A stretch of DNA of 64,000 bases, taken from assembly GCF_019749375.1 (NCBI RefSeq), contig NZ_JACWFE010000018.1:1-64000 (forward strand). Direction: 5' to 3'. The position numbers and the translations under genes were made by a program. The notes below the pieces were generated by a model, which worked only from the letters and a program-made list of their open reading frames with translations, made no database searches and was not told the DNA's origin. Each line of letters opens with the position of its first letter. Position 1 is the first letter of the stretch. Below are positions 1 through 7,812 of this stretch, piece by piece. This stretch comes from Bacillus sp. S/N-304-OC-R1 (GTDB lineage: Bacteria > Bacillota > Bacilli > Bacillales > Cytobacillaceae).

Positions 1-112
1 AGTAAGGAGCTAGTTTCGTTCATGATAACTCGCCGTTCCGTCTGTGGGGTCTCGACCTTTCCTCTATCTCCCACAGGAGTCAAGTGCCTTCCGCTCCAAT
101 CCACTTTGTGCT
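1..112 (-). repeat. Partial copy of a dispersed Bacillaceae palindromic repeat
   Basis: Read on the minus strand the segment runs from GGAGCGGAAGGCACTTGACT through a CCTGTGGGAG / CCCCACAG inverted pair. This resembles the left half of a non-coding repeat I know from many Bacillus genomes (GGAGCGGAAG...ACTCCTGCGGGA...CCCCGCAG). The right half is degenerate or missing, and the window edge cuts the context. No second copy is visible in the window. The identification is by memory of the family. Confidence 0.5.
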
Positions 113-213
113 TTAAATATTTCTAAAAATGCAACAATCTTTTAGAAAAGAGCCTAATCAAAAAATCATAAGGAGAGTCGGATACATATAGTCTGACCCC
201 TTTTTCTCATTAA

Positions 214-699
214 TTAATGTACAATAGAATTTCTAAACGGTTCAGTGCCTTCTTCAAGCTTCATTTTTAGTTGCTCTATAATATATTCAATGTCCTGCTT
301 ACAGTAATTACGTAAAGGAAGCTCCTCTCCATAAGCATGAAAGTAAAGGATTGAAGCATATTTAAGCTCCTGATCCGTGGCACACCTTAATTGTTCTGCT
401 TTTTTTAACAGTTCCTTCATTTTTATAATCAAACCAGATTCTTTATCCTTATTCTGTTCTTCATTAAAGACTTTTTCCAGTAAAATATTTATTTCTGCTG
501 TTAAATCATCGCGGAAACTCGGATTCTTCTTTATTTCATCGTTAACAAAAGAATCATGATTTAAATATTCAATCCACATATTTATAAATTCATGAAACCT
601 AACTTGCTTCACTTCCCAATTAATGCTTCCCATGTATTGTTTAAATACGATTATAATAGTTTGAGTAATTTTGGTGTCCCAAAGATCTTTAAACTCCAT
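214..699 (-). CDS. Hypothetical protein, 161 aa
   Basis: I do not recognise this protein. It is 161 residues, has no signal peptide or membrane segment, and looks mainly alpha-helical and charged. Residues about 75-105 are rich in Glu/Lys and could form a coiled coil, and two Cys are present (near residues 105 and 132). The ATG is preceded by AGGAGG about 12 bases upstream, which supports the start. It is a single gene between the window edge and the lipoprotein gene, on the same strand as most of the window. A cytosolic helical protein is all that can be said. Confidence 0.6.
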   Translation of the reverse strand: MEFKDLWDTKITQTIIIVFKQYMGSINWEVKQVRFHEFINMWIEYLNHDSFVNDEIKKNPSFRDDLTAEINILLEKVFNEEQNKDKESGLIIKMKELLKKAEQLRCATDQELKYASILYFHAYGEELPLRNYCKQDIEYIIEQLKMKLEEGTEPFRNSIVH

Positions 700-794
700 C
701 CTTATAAAAGTCCTCCTATCTATTTATTCGCCATACTATAAAGTTACATTAACATGTTAATAATAACATTTGAAATAATTCTGATTGTTAGAAA

Positions 795-824
795 CAAAAA
801 AAGGACAGGAATTTTTCCTGCCCA
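795..824 (-). terminator. Rho-independent terminator of the lipoprotein gene
   Basis: On the minus strand GGGCAGGAA/TTCCTGtCC forms a stem with a 3-base loop, followed by seven T. It lies 40 bases after the stop of the lipoprotein gene. Confidence 0.8.
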
Positions 825-864
825 TAAAGGATTTATTTTATATTCCGGTCAATTTATCTCTACT

Positions 865-1188
865 TTAATCGTTATGATCCTTCATCATATTCTTATTATG
901 ATCGTTATTCATATCATGACCATTATTGATATCATTATCATTGATGATATCATTTTTATTATTGTTTAGGTTGCCGTTCATGTCATCATTACGGTCTTGA
1001 TTCGTATCGTCGAGACCTGGTGCATTTTTATTATCGTTCGTGTTGAAGTCGCCATTGTCACCATTTGGCGTTTTAATATTATTGTTTTGGTTTTCCGGAG
1101 GTGGTTCTTGGTCATTTGTAGCACATCCGGACAGTAACATCGCTGCAAGAACAGAGCCGCCAATAATCTTTAAAAGCTTTTTATTCAT
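865..1188 (-). CDS. Asn/Asp-rich small lipoprotein
   Basis: A 107-residue predicted lipoprotein. The N-terminus is MNKKLL, a hydrophobic stretch and a lipobox LSGC at residues 19-22, so Cys22 should be lipidated and the chain exported. The mature part is low-complexity, almost all Asn, Asp, Lys, Gly and His, with NDN/NNN/DMNN patterns and a His/Met-containing tail (HDMNNDHNKNMMKDHND) that could bind metal. The start is supported by AAGGGG 10 bases upstream. It has its own terminator, and fabZ lies upstream with its own terminator, so it is monocistronic. Function is unknown. An acidic, disordered cell-surface linker is the most one can infer. Confidence 0.8.
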   Translation of the reverse strand: MNKKLLKIIGGSVLAAMLLSGCATNDQEPPPENQNNNIKTPNGDNGDFNTNDNKNAPGLDDTNQDRNDDMNGNLNNNKNDIINDNDINNGHDMNNDHNKNMMKDHND

Positions 1189-1275
1189 TCGAAAAAGCCC
1201 CTTTCGAAATATTATTGTTGTTGGACCGTTTTTACGGGTCTCCTGTTATATTTCCCAAAAACCTCTGCAACTTGC

Positions 1276-1313
1276 ATAAAAAATAAAGCCAGCATGATAG
1301 ATGCCGGCTTTAG
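1276..1313 (-). terminator. Terminator of fabZ
   Basis: On the minus strand AAAGCCgGCAT/ATGCtGGCTTT form a stem around a 5-base loop and are followed by ATTTTTT, 14 bases after the fabZ stop. Confidence 0.85.
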
Positions 1314-1325
1314 GATGGAACATTA

Positions 1326-1748
1326 TTATTGTAACGCAAACATGATTTCTGTTTCACAAACTAGCTCTCCGTCTACAGTGGCAACTGCTTTACCTTTTCC
1401 AACCGGCCCTTTCAGACGAATAATCTCAACCTCTAAACGCAATTGGTCTCCAGGCTTTACCTGTCTTTTAAAACGACATTTATCAATCCCCGCGAAAAAG
1501 GCAAGGCGGCCTCGGTTTTCTTCTTTCATCAGCATAGCAACCGCTCCAACCTGAGCTAACGCTTCTACAATTAGAACCCCAGGCATCACGGGATAATCAG
1601 GAAAATGCCCGTTAAAAAACTCCTCATTCGCTGTTACATTTTTAATTCCAATCGCCTTATGACCTTCCTCCACCTCTAAAATTCGATCAACAAGCAAAAA
1701 CGGATAGCGGTGAGGAATAATTTCTTTAATTTGATTTACATCTAGCAT
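1326..1748 (-). CDS. fabZ: 3-hydroxyacyl-ACP dehydratase FabZ
   Basis: FabZ dehydrates (3R)-3-hydroxyacyl-ACP to trans-2-enoyl-ACP in type II fatty acid synthesis in the cytosol. The 140-residue length is typical. The hot-dog fold signature [12 protein letters not shown] is present at residues 46-57, with catalytic His48 and Glu62 in VLIVEALAQ. The start has a strong GGAGG site. In B. subtilis this gene (ywpB) lies just downstream of flhP, as here, but an 800-base gap with a repeat array separates them in this genome, so fabZ has its own transcription unit. It is closed by the hairpin just downstream. Confidence 0.96.
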   Translation of the reverse strand: MLDVNQIKEIIPHRYPFLLVDRILEVEEGHKAIGIKNVTANEEFFNGHFPDYPVMPGVLIVEALAQVGAVAMLMKEENRGRLAFFAGIDKCRFKRQVKPGDQLRLEVEIIRLKGPVGKGKAVATVDGELVCETEIMFALQ

Positions 1749-1926
1749 AATTAGTACCTCCTCCTAATATTAGGTTATAGTTATTTTACTAAAAAATGAG
1801 TGAAACGGGAAGTTTTAAGAGTAGGATAAGTTTTTATATCATTCGGCTTTGGGACAAATTTTTATTGGATGTGTACTTTTTGTTGAAAAAACTTTCTAAT
1901 GGTAGCATTTGGATCCTTCTTTTTAT

Positions 1927-2462
1927 AAAACGAGTACATTGAACATTCCTATGTAGCGATTCATTCATTCTTTTCTTAAAACCAGTACATTGAGCGCTCC
2001 TATGTTGGCGTTTTACTCATTCTTTTCATAAAACCGTTACATTGAACACTCCTATGTTCACGTTTCACTCATTCTTTTCAAAATACGAGTACATTGAACA
2101 TTCCTATGTAGCGATTCATTCTTTCTTTCTTAAAACCGTTACATTGAACACTCCTATGTTGACGTTTCACTCATTCTTTTCAAAAAACGAGTACATTAAA
2201 CGCTCCTATATTGACGTTTCACTCATTCTTTTCATAAAACGAGTACATTGAACACTCCTATGTTACCGATTCATTCGTTCTTTTCTTTAAACCAGTTCAT
2301 TGAACGCTCCTTGTTGACGTTTCACTCATTCTTTTCAAAAACGAGTACATTAAACGCTCCTATGTGAGCGATTCATTCGCGTTCTTTTCTTAAAATCAGT
2401 ACATTGAACATTCCTATGTGAGCGATTCATTCGTTCTTTTCTTAAAACCAGTTCATTAAGCG
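1927..2462. repeat. Intergenic tandem array, about 52-bp unit, roughly 10.5 copies
   Basis: Eleven occurrences of a core like GTACATTGAACACTCCTATG recur every 51-52 bases, each followed by a GCGATTCATTC- or GACGTTTCACTC-type segment and TTCTTTTC. Copies differ by a few substitutions, and two classes of units (GCGATTCATTC and GACGTTTCACTC) partly alternate. Short dyads TACAT/ATGTA occur in many units. The array lies between the terminator of the flhO-flhP-epuA unit and the fabZ promoter region. An open frame across part of it is an artefact of the period. No protein-like codon pattern or known element is recognised. Confidence 0.9.
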
Positions 2463-2523
2463 CAGCCAGGATAGATTCCAACCCTGCACCCCCTGCCAAA
2501 GCAACAAGTACTAACCACAACAC

Positions 2524-2555
2524 AAAAAAGAGGCCCCAACAAGGCCCCGTTTTTC
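2524..2555 (-). terminator. Terminator of the flhO-flhP-EpuA unit
   Basis: On the minus strand GGGGCC/GGCCTC (one G-U pair) enclose a 7-base loop and are followed by TTTTTT. The hairpin starts 9 bases past the stop of the EpuA-like gene. Confidence 0.85.
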
Positions 2556-2556
2556 C

Positions 2557-2829
2557 CTATTCTTTCTCCACTAAGTCCCTAATATGCGTCCAAGTAGATT
2601 TTTGGAATATATCTTTCGCATCGCCGCCGCCCATGACCCCATACCCGAATGCGGCTCCGGCGATGCCGCTAATCGTAATGAGCATCGCAACAATGATAAT
2701 CCGCAGCCAAATAGGAATTATGCGCACCCGGATGCGGCGGTTGCGCCTTGCTTCCGCTAAGCTTTTGCGTTCTTTTTTTAATTGTCCACGCGTATTTGCT
2801 GCTTCTTGATTATTGTTGTTTGTTGACAT
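2557..2829 (-). CDS. EpuA-like small membrane protein (PF11772 family)
   Basis: A 90-residue protein with a basic, disordered N-terminus (residues 1-50, ending in RRNRRIRVR), one transmembrane helix (about 53-75) and a short outside tail with GYGVMGGG and FQKSTWTHI. This is the pattern of the EpuA family, which databases label 'DNA-directed RNA polymerase subunit beta' only by name. No polymerase role is evident in the sequence. I chose the ATG after GGGGAACGGAAA rather than the upstream in-frame ATG, because that start lacks a site and overlaps the flhP stop. It is the last gene of the flhO-flhP unit, as in other Bacillaceae. Confidence 0.85.
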   Translation of the reverse strand: MSTNNNNQEAANTRGQLKKERKSLAEARRNRRIRVRIIPIWLRIIIVAMLITISGIAGAAFGYGVMGGGDAKDIFQKSTWTHIRDLVEKE

Positions 2830-2842
2830 TTTCCGTTCCCCT

Positions 2843-3685
2843 TTAACGAATTCCATTAACGAGTCCCATCATTTGATCAGCAATGGAGATCGATCTTGAT
2901 TGGAATTGATAAGCACGCTGCATATTAATGAGCTCAGTCATCTCCTTGGACATATCCACATTGGATTGTTCAAGTGCGCGCTGCTGCATTGAAATTTGGT
3001 TTCTCAATGGGCCATTGAGTTCAGTTAAAATATCCTCAATTGGTGTATTTAACTCTCCAGCATTTTCTGGCAAACCAAGGAGATTGCCCCCCTTTTGCTC
3101 TAAAAACTGAGACTTCTTCACACGGACAACGCCGAGATTAAATTCACTCGATCCACCATTCCCCAAAGAAGCGGTTAAACGGCCGCCATCCTGTAAAACA
3201 AATTCCTTCACATCACCGTTAATCGTGATCGGATTATTATTTTCATCCAGAACCGGGTAGCCATTGCTCGTTACAAGCATATTCTCGTTTGCTGATAGAG
3301 GAGTCAGGTAGAATGCTCCGTCCCTTGTGTAGCGAATTGCAGAACCATTTTCACTCTGCTCGAGCACTTTAAAATATTGCCCCTCCGCTGTTAAAGCCAT
3401 ATCCAGTGACCGGTCCGTACTCTTTATGCTGCCTTGGCTTCCTACCATTTGAGATTGTGCCAGTTTCGCTCCGACTCCTTGGCGAACGCCATTCGGTGTT
3501 AAGCGGTTCACCTCGAGATTCGGGATAGTCTGATTATTATATTGCTGAAACAGCAGATCCGTGAAATTCGATTCTCTGCGTTTATAGCCGGTTGTGTCGA
3601 TGTTCGCCATATTATTACTAACAATATCCATTTGCTTTTGCAGCTGGGTTAATGTGTTTTGTGCTGTAATCATCGTTCTATTCAT
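2843..3685 (-). CDS. flhP: Flagellar basal-body rod-type protein FlhP
   Basis: A 280-residue member of the FlgF/FlgG rod/hook family, placed in the distal rod of the flagellum. The N-terminal rod motif (MDIVSNNMANIDTTGYKR, residues 19-36) and the C-terminal helix (LEQSNVDMSKEMTELINMQR) that pack in the rod bundle are both present, with the usual beta-rich D1 domain between. No signal peptide is present, as expected for export through the flagellar type III apparatus. It lies 49 bases after flhO and ahead of the EpuA-like gene. In B. subtilis flhO-flhP also follow mbl, apart from the main fla/che operon. Confidence 0.93.
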   Translation of the reverse strand: MNRTMITAQNTLTQLQKQMDIVSNNMANIDTTGYKRRESNFTDLLFQQYNNQTIPNLEVNRLTPNGVRQGVGAKLAQSQMVGSQGSIKSTDRSLDMALTAEGQYFKVLEQSENGSAIRYTRDGAFYLTPLSANENMLVTSNGYPVLDENNNPITINGDVKEFVLQDGGRLTASLGNGGSSEFNLGVVRVKKSQFLEQKGGNLLGLPENAGELNTPIEDILTELNGPLRNQISMQQRALEQSNVDMSKEMTELINMQRAYQFQSRSISIADQMMGLVNGIR

Positions 3686-3734
3686 GATTATTCCCCCTTA
3701 TTCGCAAAATAACGTATATCACTTTGCGCATAAA

Positions 3735-4556
3735 TTAGCCGATACGACCAATTTCGTTCGCAGCCTTTTCCATACTGCGGTCGTATGCCTGCAGCACCTT
3801 CTGATTCGCTTCAAATGCACGGTAAGCCGATAGCATCTCAGTCATCGTTCTTCCGACATCTACATTAGATCGCTCGACAAATCCTTGCTGAAGCTTAAAT
3901 TGAGCTCCTGCCTCATTATAAGCGTTAGCTAGCGGGTTGCCATCCTCTGTGCGAAATAGCCCGTCTCCTAGCTTCATAAGGCGGTTGGCGTCCGGTGCAA
4001 AAGCGATTCCAAGCCTAGCTGTTTCGCCGCCCTCTCCTGTCACTACACCATTTTCATTAACAGTAAAAGTATCACTCGATAATTGAATCGGATTGCCCGC
4101 AACATCTAACACGTAGCCCCCGCTTGCTGTTGTTAAAAATCCTTGCCCGTCGACTGTGAAATTGCCGTTTCTCGTATACTGCCGCTCACCGTTTGGACCA
4201 GCCACTGTAAAAAACACACTGCCCTTTTCAGGCATGGACACATCAAGCAAAGCCATGTCAGTCTTAATGCCAGTTTCCTTTAAATCTCCCTGCAAAAAGG
4301 CTGGCATCGCTTCCTGCATATACACCCCTGTATTCAGCTCGCCAATGCGGCGGTTAATTGGCAAACGAAGCCCATTTTCTGTCGGGATGACTTCCTGATC
4401 AAAGCGCTGCAGCAGCATTTCTGGAAATGCACGCATAGCTGACTGATCAGCTTTAAATCCAGGTGTATTCGCATTGGCCATATTATTCGTTAACATTTCA
4501 GTCCTTTTCTGCTGTGCCAGCATACCGGACGCAACTGTATAAAATCCTCTGAACAT
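3735..4556 (-). CDS. flhO: Flagellar basal-body rod-type protein FlhO
   Basis: A 273-residue FlgF/FlgG-family protein paralogous to the next gene. Both family ends are visible: the N-terminal helix with LTNNMANANTPGFKADQ (residues 22-38) and the C-terminal VERSNVDVGRTMTEMLSAYR. They form the inner D0 coiled-coil layer of the rod. No Sec signal is present. It is the first gene of the flhO-flhP-epuA unit. The 950 bases upstream carry two hairpins and a repeat array that separate it from mbl, so it must have its own promoter. Confidence 0.93.
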   Translation of the reverse strand: MFRGFYTVASGMLAQQKRTEMLTNNMANANTPGFKADQSAMRAFPEMLLQRFDQEVIPTENGLRLPINRRIGELNTGVYMQEAMPAFLQGDLKETGIKTDMALLDVSMPEKGSVFFTVAGPNGERQYTRNGNFTVDGQGFLTTASGGYVLDVAGNPIQLSSDTFTVNENGVVTGEGGETARLGIAFAPDANRLMKLGDGLFRTEDGNPLANAYNEAGAQFKLQQGFVERSNVDVGRTMTEMLSAYRAFEANQKVLQAYDRSMEKAANEIGRIG

Positions 4557-4743
4557 AAGTCCACCTCATTAGAAGCTTTTCATTATATGTAAGTATCGTT
4601 TATTCCTATTATAGAAAAAATTCGCAGAATAAACATTAGTATTTTGAAGAAAAAAGTAAGAACTAACAGATTTTTGTAGAAAGTTTCCTAATATACATCC
4701 TATTTTAACATGTTCTTATCGGCTGGAAAGGTTTATTTGGATA

Positions 4744-4786
4744 AAAAAAAACGAGCATAAAACCAATAACGATTTTATTATCGGTT
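4744..4786 (-). terminator. Orphan hairpin upstream of flhO
   Basis: On the minus strand AACCGATAA/TTATtGGTT form an imperfect stem around an 8-base loop and are followed, after a short AT-rich run, by nine T. It stands upstream of flhO with no annotated gene ending here, so what it terminates is unclear. Confidence 0.5.
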
Positions 4787-4830
4787 CTCTTTTGAAGTGC
4801 AAAATCATAAATATCAGTACAAATAACGTA

Positions 4831-4873
4831 GTAAAAAGCATGGTGATTGCAATATAATCATCATGCTTTTTCG
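4831..4873. terminator. Orphan bidirectional terminator-like hairpin
   Basis: AAAAAGCATG and CATGCTTTTT, extended inwards by TGATT/AATCA, make a long near-perfect stem with T runs on both strands. No protein gene ends here. The mbl terminator is about 550 bases upstream on the minus strand. Confidence 0.7.
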
Positions 4874-5040
4874 CATCCGAATATTAACGGTGAAAATTCA
4901 AAGTCATTTATATTATCAGTTTAAGCGGGTAGTTGTTAGCACTTTCGATGGTTTTTAGTAAATGCCTATCATTAAGGTTTGGGAGACTAGAAAGATCCGC
5001 TATTATCAGTTGGGTGATCAGATAAGCACTAGATCTGATA

Positions 5041-5232
5041 AATAGACGGAATAATTTCGCTTAATGAGTAAATTGCATTGGAAATAGATTAAATAGCCGG
5101 AGGAATTCCGCCTATTGACTCGAAAAAAATAAAAATGGGGGATTTTGCTTGGCATAACCGGAAAACCTCCGCTTATTTTGCTTGAAACAAGCTCCATTCT
5201 GAATTTAACCGGAAAATCTCCGATTATGTTAC
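5041..5232. repeat. Degenerate dyad repeat, about 4 copies, 52-60-bp spacing
   Basis: Four diverged copies of a segment like ATAGCCGGAGGAATTCCGCC recur at about 5041, 5093, 5153 and 5208. Each copy has an internal inverted repeat (CGGA...TCCG flanked by ATAG/CTAT in the best copy). Linkers between copies are AT-rich and less conserved. The array lies between the mbl terminator and the orphan hairpins before flhO. Confidence 0.65.
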
Positions 5233-5421
5233 TTTCGCTAGTTACTTAATTAAGGACAAGACTTCTTATTGTACAGGAGCCTTCGTTCAAAAATTGAAAG
5301 CCCTTCAGCCCTATCCCTGTCGCGATATAAATAAGAGTTCTGAAACTTGTAAAATAGTAACAACCGTTTTAGCCTATGAGAATGTTTATATAAAATTGTC
5401 ATAAACGTTTTTATAACAATA

Positions 5422-5463
5422 AAAAATAGCATGCAAATCATACGCGATTTAACATGCTATTTG
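5422..5463 (-). terminator. Terminator of mbl
   Basis: AAATAGCATG/CATGCTATTT form a 10-bp stem, followed on the minus strand by TTTTTTATTG, about 50 bases past the mbl stop. Confidence 0.8.
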
Positions 5464-5513
5464 TACTCAAAAAGTGCACCCGTTACGGTTTTATACTCGA
5501 CTTTATCAAAAAA

Positions 5514-6515
5514 TTATCCAAGCTTGCGCTTTGGCAGCTTATCAATATTATCAAGCATGATGCCTGTTCCAATCGCTACACAGTCCATTGGGTTCTCAGC
5601 AATTAAGACAGGTACCTTTAGCTCTTCAGCAAGAAGGGTATCGATGCCATGCAGCAGCGCACCACCGCCTGTTAAAATGACACCGCGATCGATGATATCT
5701 GCAGATAGCTCTGGCGGAGTGCGTTCAAGTACACTTTTCGCAGCTTGTACAATGACAGCAACCGATTCTCTTAATGCTCTTTCAATTTCTTCAGAACGGA
5801 CAGTAATTGTTCTTGGCAAGCCTGAAACCATGTCACGTCCGCGAATTTCCATTTCTTCATTTTTTAATCCAGGGAATACGGTTCCGATGCTTGTTTTAAT
5901 ATTCTCAGCCGTTCTTTCCCCGATTAAAAGCTTGTATTCACGTTTAATGTACTGAAGAATTTCGCTGTCAAAAGCATCCCCAGCCATTTTAATAGAAGAA
6001 GAAGTAACAATATCGCCCATTGATAAAACGGCAACATCTGTCGTTCCGCCGCCGATGTCAACAACCATGTTTCCGCTTGGCTGGAAAATATCCATGCCCG
6101 CTCCGATTGCCGCAACTTTCGGTTCTTCCTCTAAATAAATTTTCTTTCCGCCGCTCTTTTCAGCAGCTTCTTTAATAGCTTTCTGCTCAACACTTGTGAT
6201 ATTTGTTGGGCAGCAAATTAAAATACGAGGCTTTGAAAGAAAGCCTTTAACATTCAATTTATTAATAAAATGCTTCAGCATTGCTTCTGTTACATCGAAA
6301 TCCGCGATCACTCCATCACGAAGCGGACGAATCGCTGCAATATTGCCTGGTGTACGTCCGACCATGCGTCGAGCTTCCTCACCAACAGCAAGCACCTTGT
6401 TCGTATTACGGTCAATTGCCACAACAGATGGTTCATTTAATACAATTCCGCGGCCCTTAACGTGAATGAGCACGTTAGCCGTTCCTAAGTCTATTCCAAT
6501 ATCCCTCGCAAACAT
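5514..6515 (-). CDS. mbl: MreB-like cell-shape protein Mbl
   Basis: An actin-family ATPase that forms short filaments under the membrane and guides peptidoglycan synthesis along the cylinder. The 333-residue length is typical. The phosphate-1 motif DIGIDLGTANVLIHVKG is at the N-terminus, GGGTTD (phosphate 2) is near residue 158, and ILTGGGALLHG (adenosine motif) is near residue 280. The neighbour spoIIID upstream identifies it as Mbl rather than MreB or MreBH, because that pairing is conserved in Bacillus. The start has a strong AAGGAGG site. A separate promoter in the 430-base gap after spoIIID is likely, because spoIIID ends in its own terminator. Confidence 0.96.
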   Translation of the reverse strand: MFARDIGIDLGTANVLIHVKGRGIVLNEPSVVAIDRNTNKVLAVGEEARRMVGRTPGNIAAIRPLRDGVIADFDVTEAMLKHFINKLNVKGFLSKPRILICCPTNITSVEQKAIKEAAEKSGGKKIYLEEEPKVAAIGAGMDIFQPSGNMVVDIGGGTTDVAVLSMGDIVTSSSIKMAGDAFDSEILQYIKREYKLLIGERTAENIKTSIGTVFPGLKNEEMEIRGRDMVSGLPRTITVRSEEIERALRESVAVIVQAAKSVLERTPPELSADIIDRGVILTGGGALLHGIDTLLAEELKVPVLIAENPMDCVAIGTGIMLDNIDKLPKRKLG

Positions 6516-6852
6516 TCTCTATTCTTTCCTCCTTAACTTCTGCCTGCATTGTCCGCCATAGGCTTATGGACATAATCAAGCACTAGGCAGAAAAACCTAG
6601 CACATACCCTATGTTTTTTAGCTATACTAAGCGAACGTCGCTATATTCACAATTTTTCAACATTTACTCCAAAAATAGAGCTCTACTTCTTACATAACAG
6701 ACTTATTGATCATACGAATCAAGTTCTATCCTAATTCAATATTCTACCACACTCAATAAGAATTAAATAATTTTTTGTCAGTATTTGCGAGGGTTTTTGA
6801 TGAATTTTGTCGTGACTAAGGGAAGGGTCTATTCTCCTAATAACTTTCGAAT

Positions 6853-6890
6853 TAAAAAAGCAACCAGTCTGCCATGTGACTGATTGCTCT
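6853..6890 (-). terminator. Terminator of spoIIID
   Basis: On the minus strand AGCAAtCAGTC/GACTGgTTGCT form a stem with an 8-base loop, followed by six T. The rest of the 6516-6944 gap holds no gene that I can support. Confidence 0.85.
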
Positions 6891-6944
6891 TTAGTAAGGT
6901 TAGTACAATTTTTGCACGCGTGTAACCCCAATTATTTGGCTTCT

Positions 6945-7217
6945 CTACTTGATGACCTCCTCCTCCGCTTCTTCTTTTTTATACTTCATTTTTGTCGCTT
7001 CTCCCCCGCGTAAATGTCGGATTGATTTATGGTAATCTAGAATTTCCTTCACTTCATTCGCCAGTTCAGGGTTAATTTCAGGTAGTCTTTCTGTTAAGTC
7101 TTTATGGACTGTACTTTTGGATACGCCAAACTCCTTCGCAATCACGCGAACTGTTTTTCTCGTCTCCACGATATACTTTCCAATCTTGATAGTTCTCTCT
7201 TTGATGTAATCGTGCAC
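6945..7217 (-). CDS. spoIIID: Sporulation transcription regulator SpoIIID
   Basis: A 90-residue DNA-binding protein that tunes sigma-E-dependent transcription in the mother cell during sporulation. The N-terminus (MHDYIKERTIKIGKYIVETR) and the helix-turn-helix VRVIAKEFGVSKSTVHKDL (residues 24-42) are characteristic, and the basic C-terminal helix for minor-groove contact follows. Length matches the family. It stands alone between the chemoreceptor promoter region and mbl and has its own terminator. The 595 bases upstream (7218-7812) contain no other gene that I can support. Confidence 0.97.
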   Translation of the reverse strand: MHDYIKERTIKIGKYIVETRKTVRVIAKEFGVSKSTVHKDLTERLPEINPELANEVKEILDYHKSIRHLRGGEATKMKYKKEEAEEEVIK

Positions 7218-7812
7218 ACCACTCGCCCTCCCTAAATTGGATGTGAGAAGTGTGAAATGAGACTCGCTTTTCGCTCCGATCTATACTCTGTTCCGCATGG
7301 GATTTGTCCCCACACGGCAGAAAGCGTTTACTTTCTGAACTTGCGGTGAATAAACATGTCCTAAGGCACATTCAGTACTATCTGCAAAACGACTCCTCAC
7401 CTCAACCACTCTCTTTGTAAGGTTTGTAACAGTCTATTAGCTTGGTTGCAGATATATGCACGAAAAACATAATAGGGACAAGGTATCTTAATAATTTTTT
7501 GAAAATTCAGCCTAAATTTATGATTTTAGCTAAAATTAATCACATTTTTATACGGACATCTCTTGTTCCTTTGTAAATATTTTGTAATATTTATTTCAAT
7601 TTTATTAAAAAAAGTACTTTTCTAACATTCAAACTTTATATATTATTAATTCATGTATCCTGCAAATTTTGTCGAAATAAATTATAGGAGTGGTTATCAA
7701 AAAAGCACTTTATTTTTTTTACGTTATCATTCCATTTAATGAATAAAATACAAAATAATTGTTTAGTTTTTATAAATAGAGCCATGTGTCGTGACTTGAG
7801 AGGGGAATACCA

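Noticed and set aside
5431..5955. 174-codon plus-strand frame over the 3' end of mbl
   Set aside because: It is a Ser/Thr/Pro-rich antisense shadow of a conserved gene.
6731..6931. 66-codon minus-strand frame downstream of spoIIID
   Set aside because: It runs through the spoIIID terminator and has no ribosome site.
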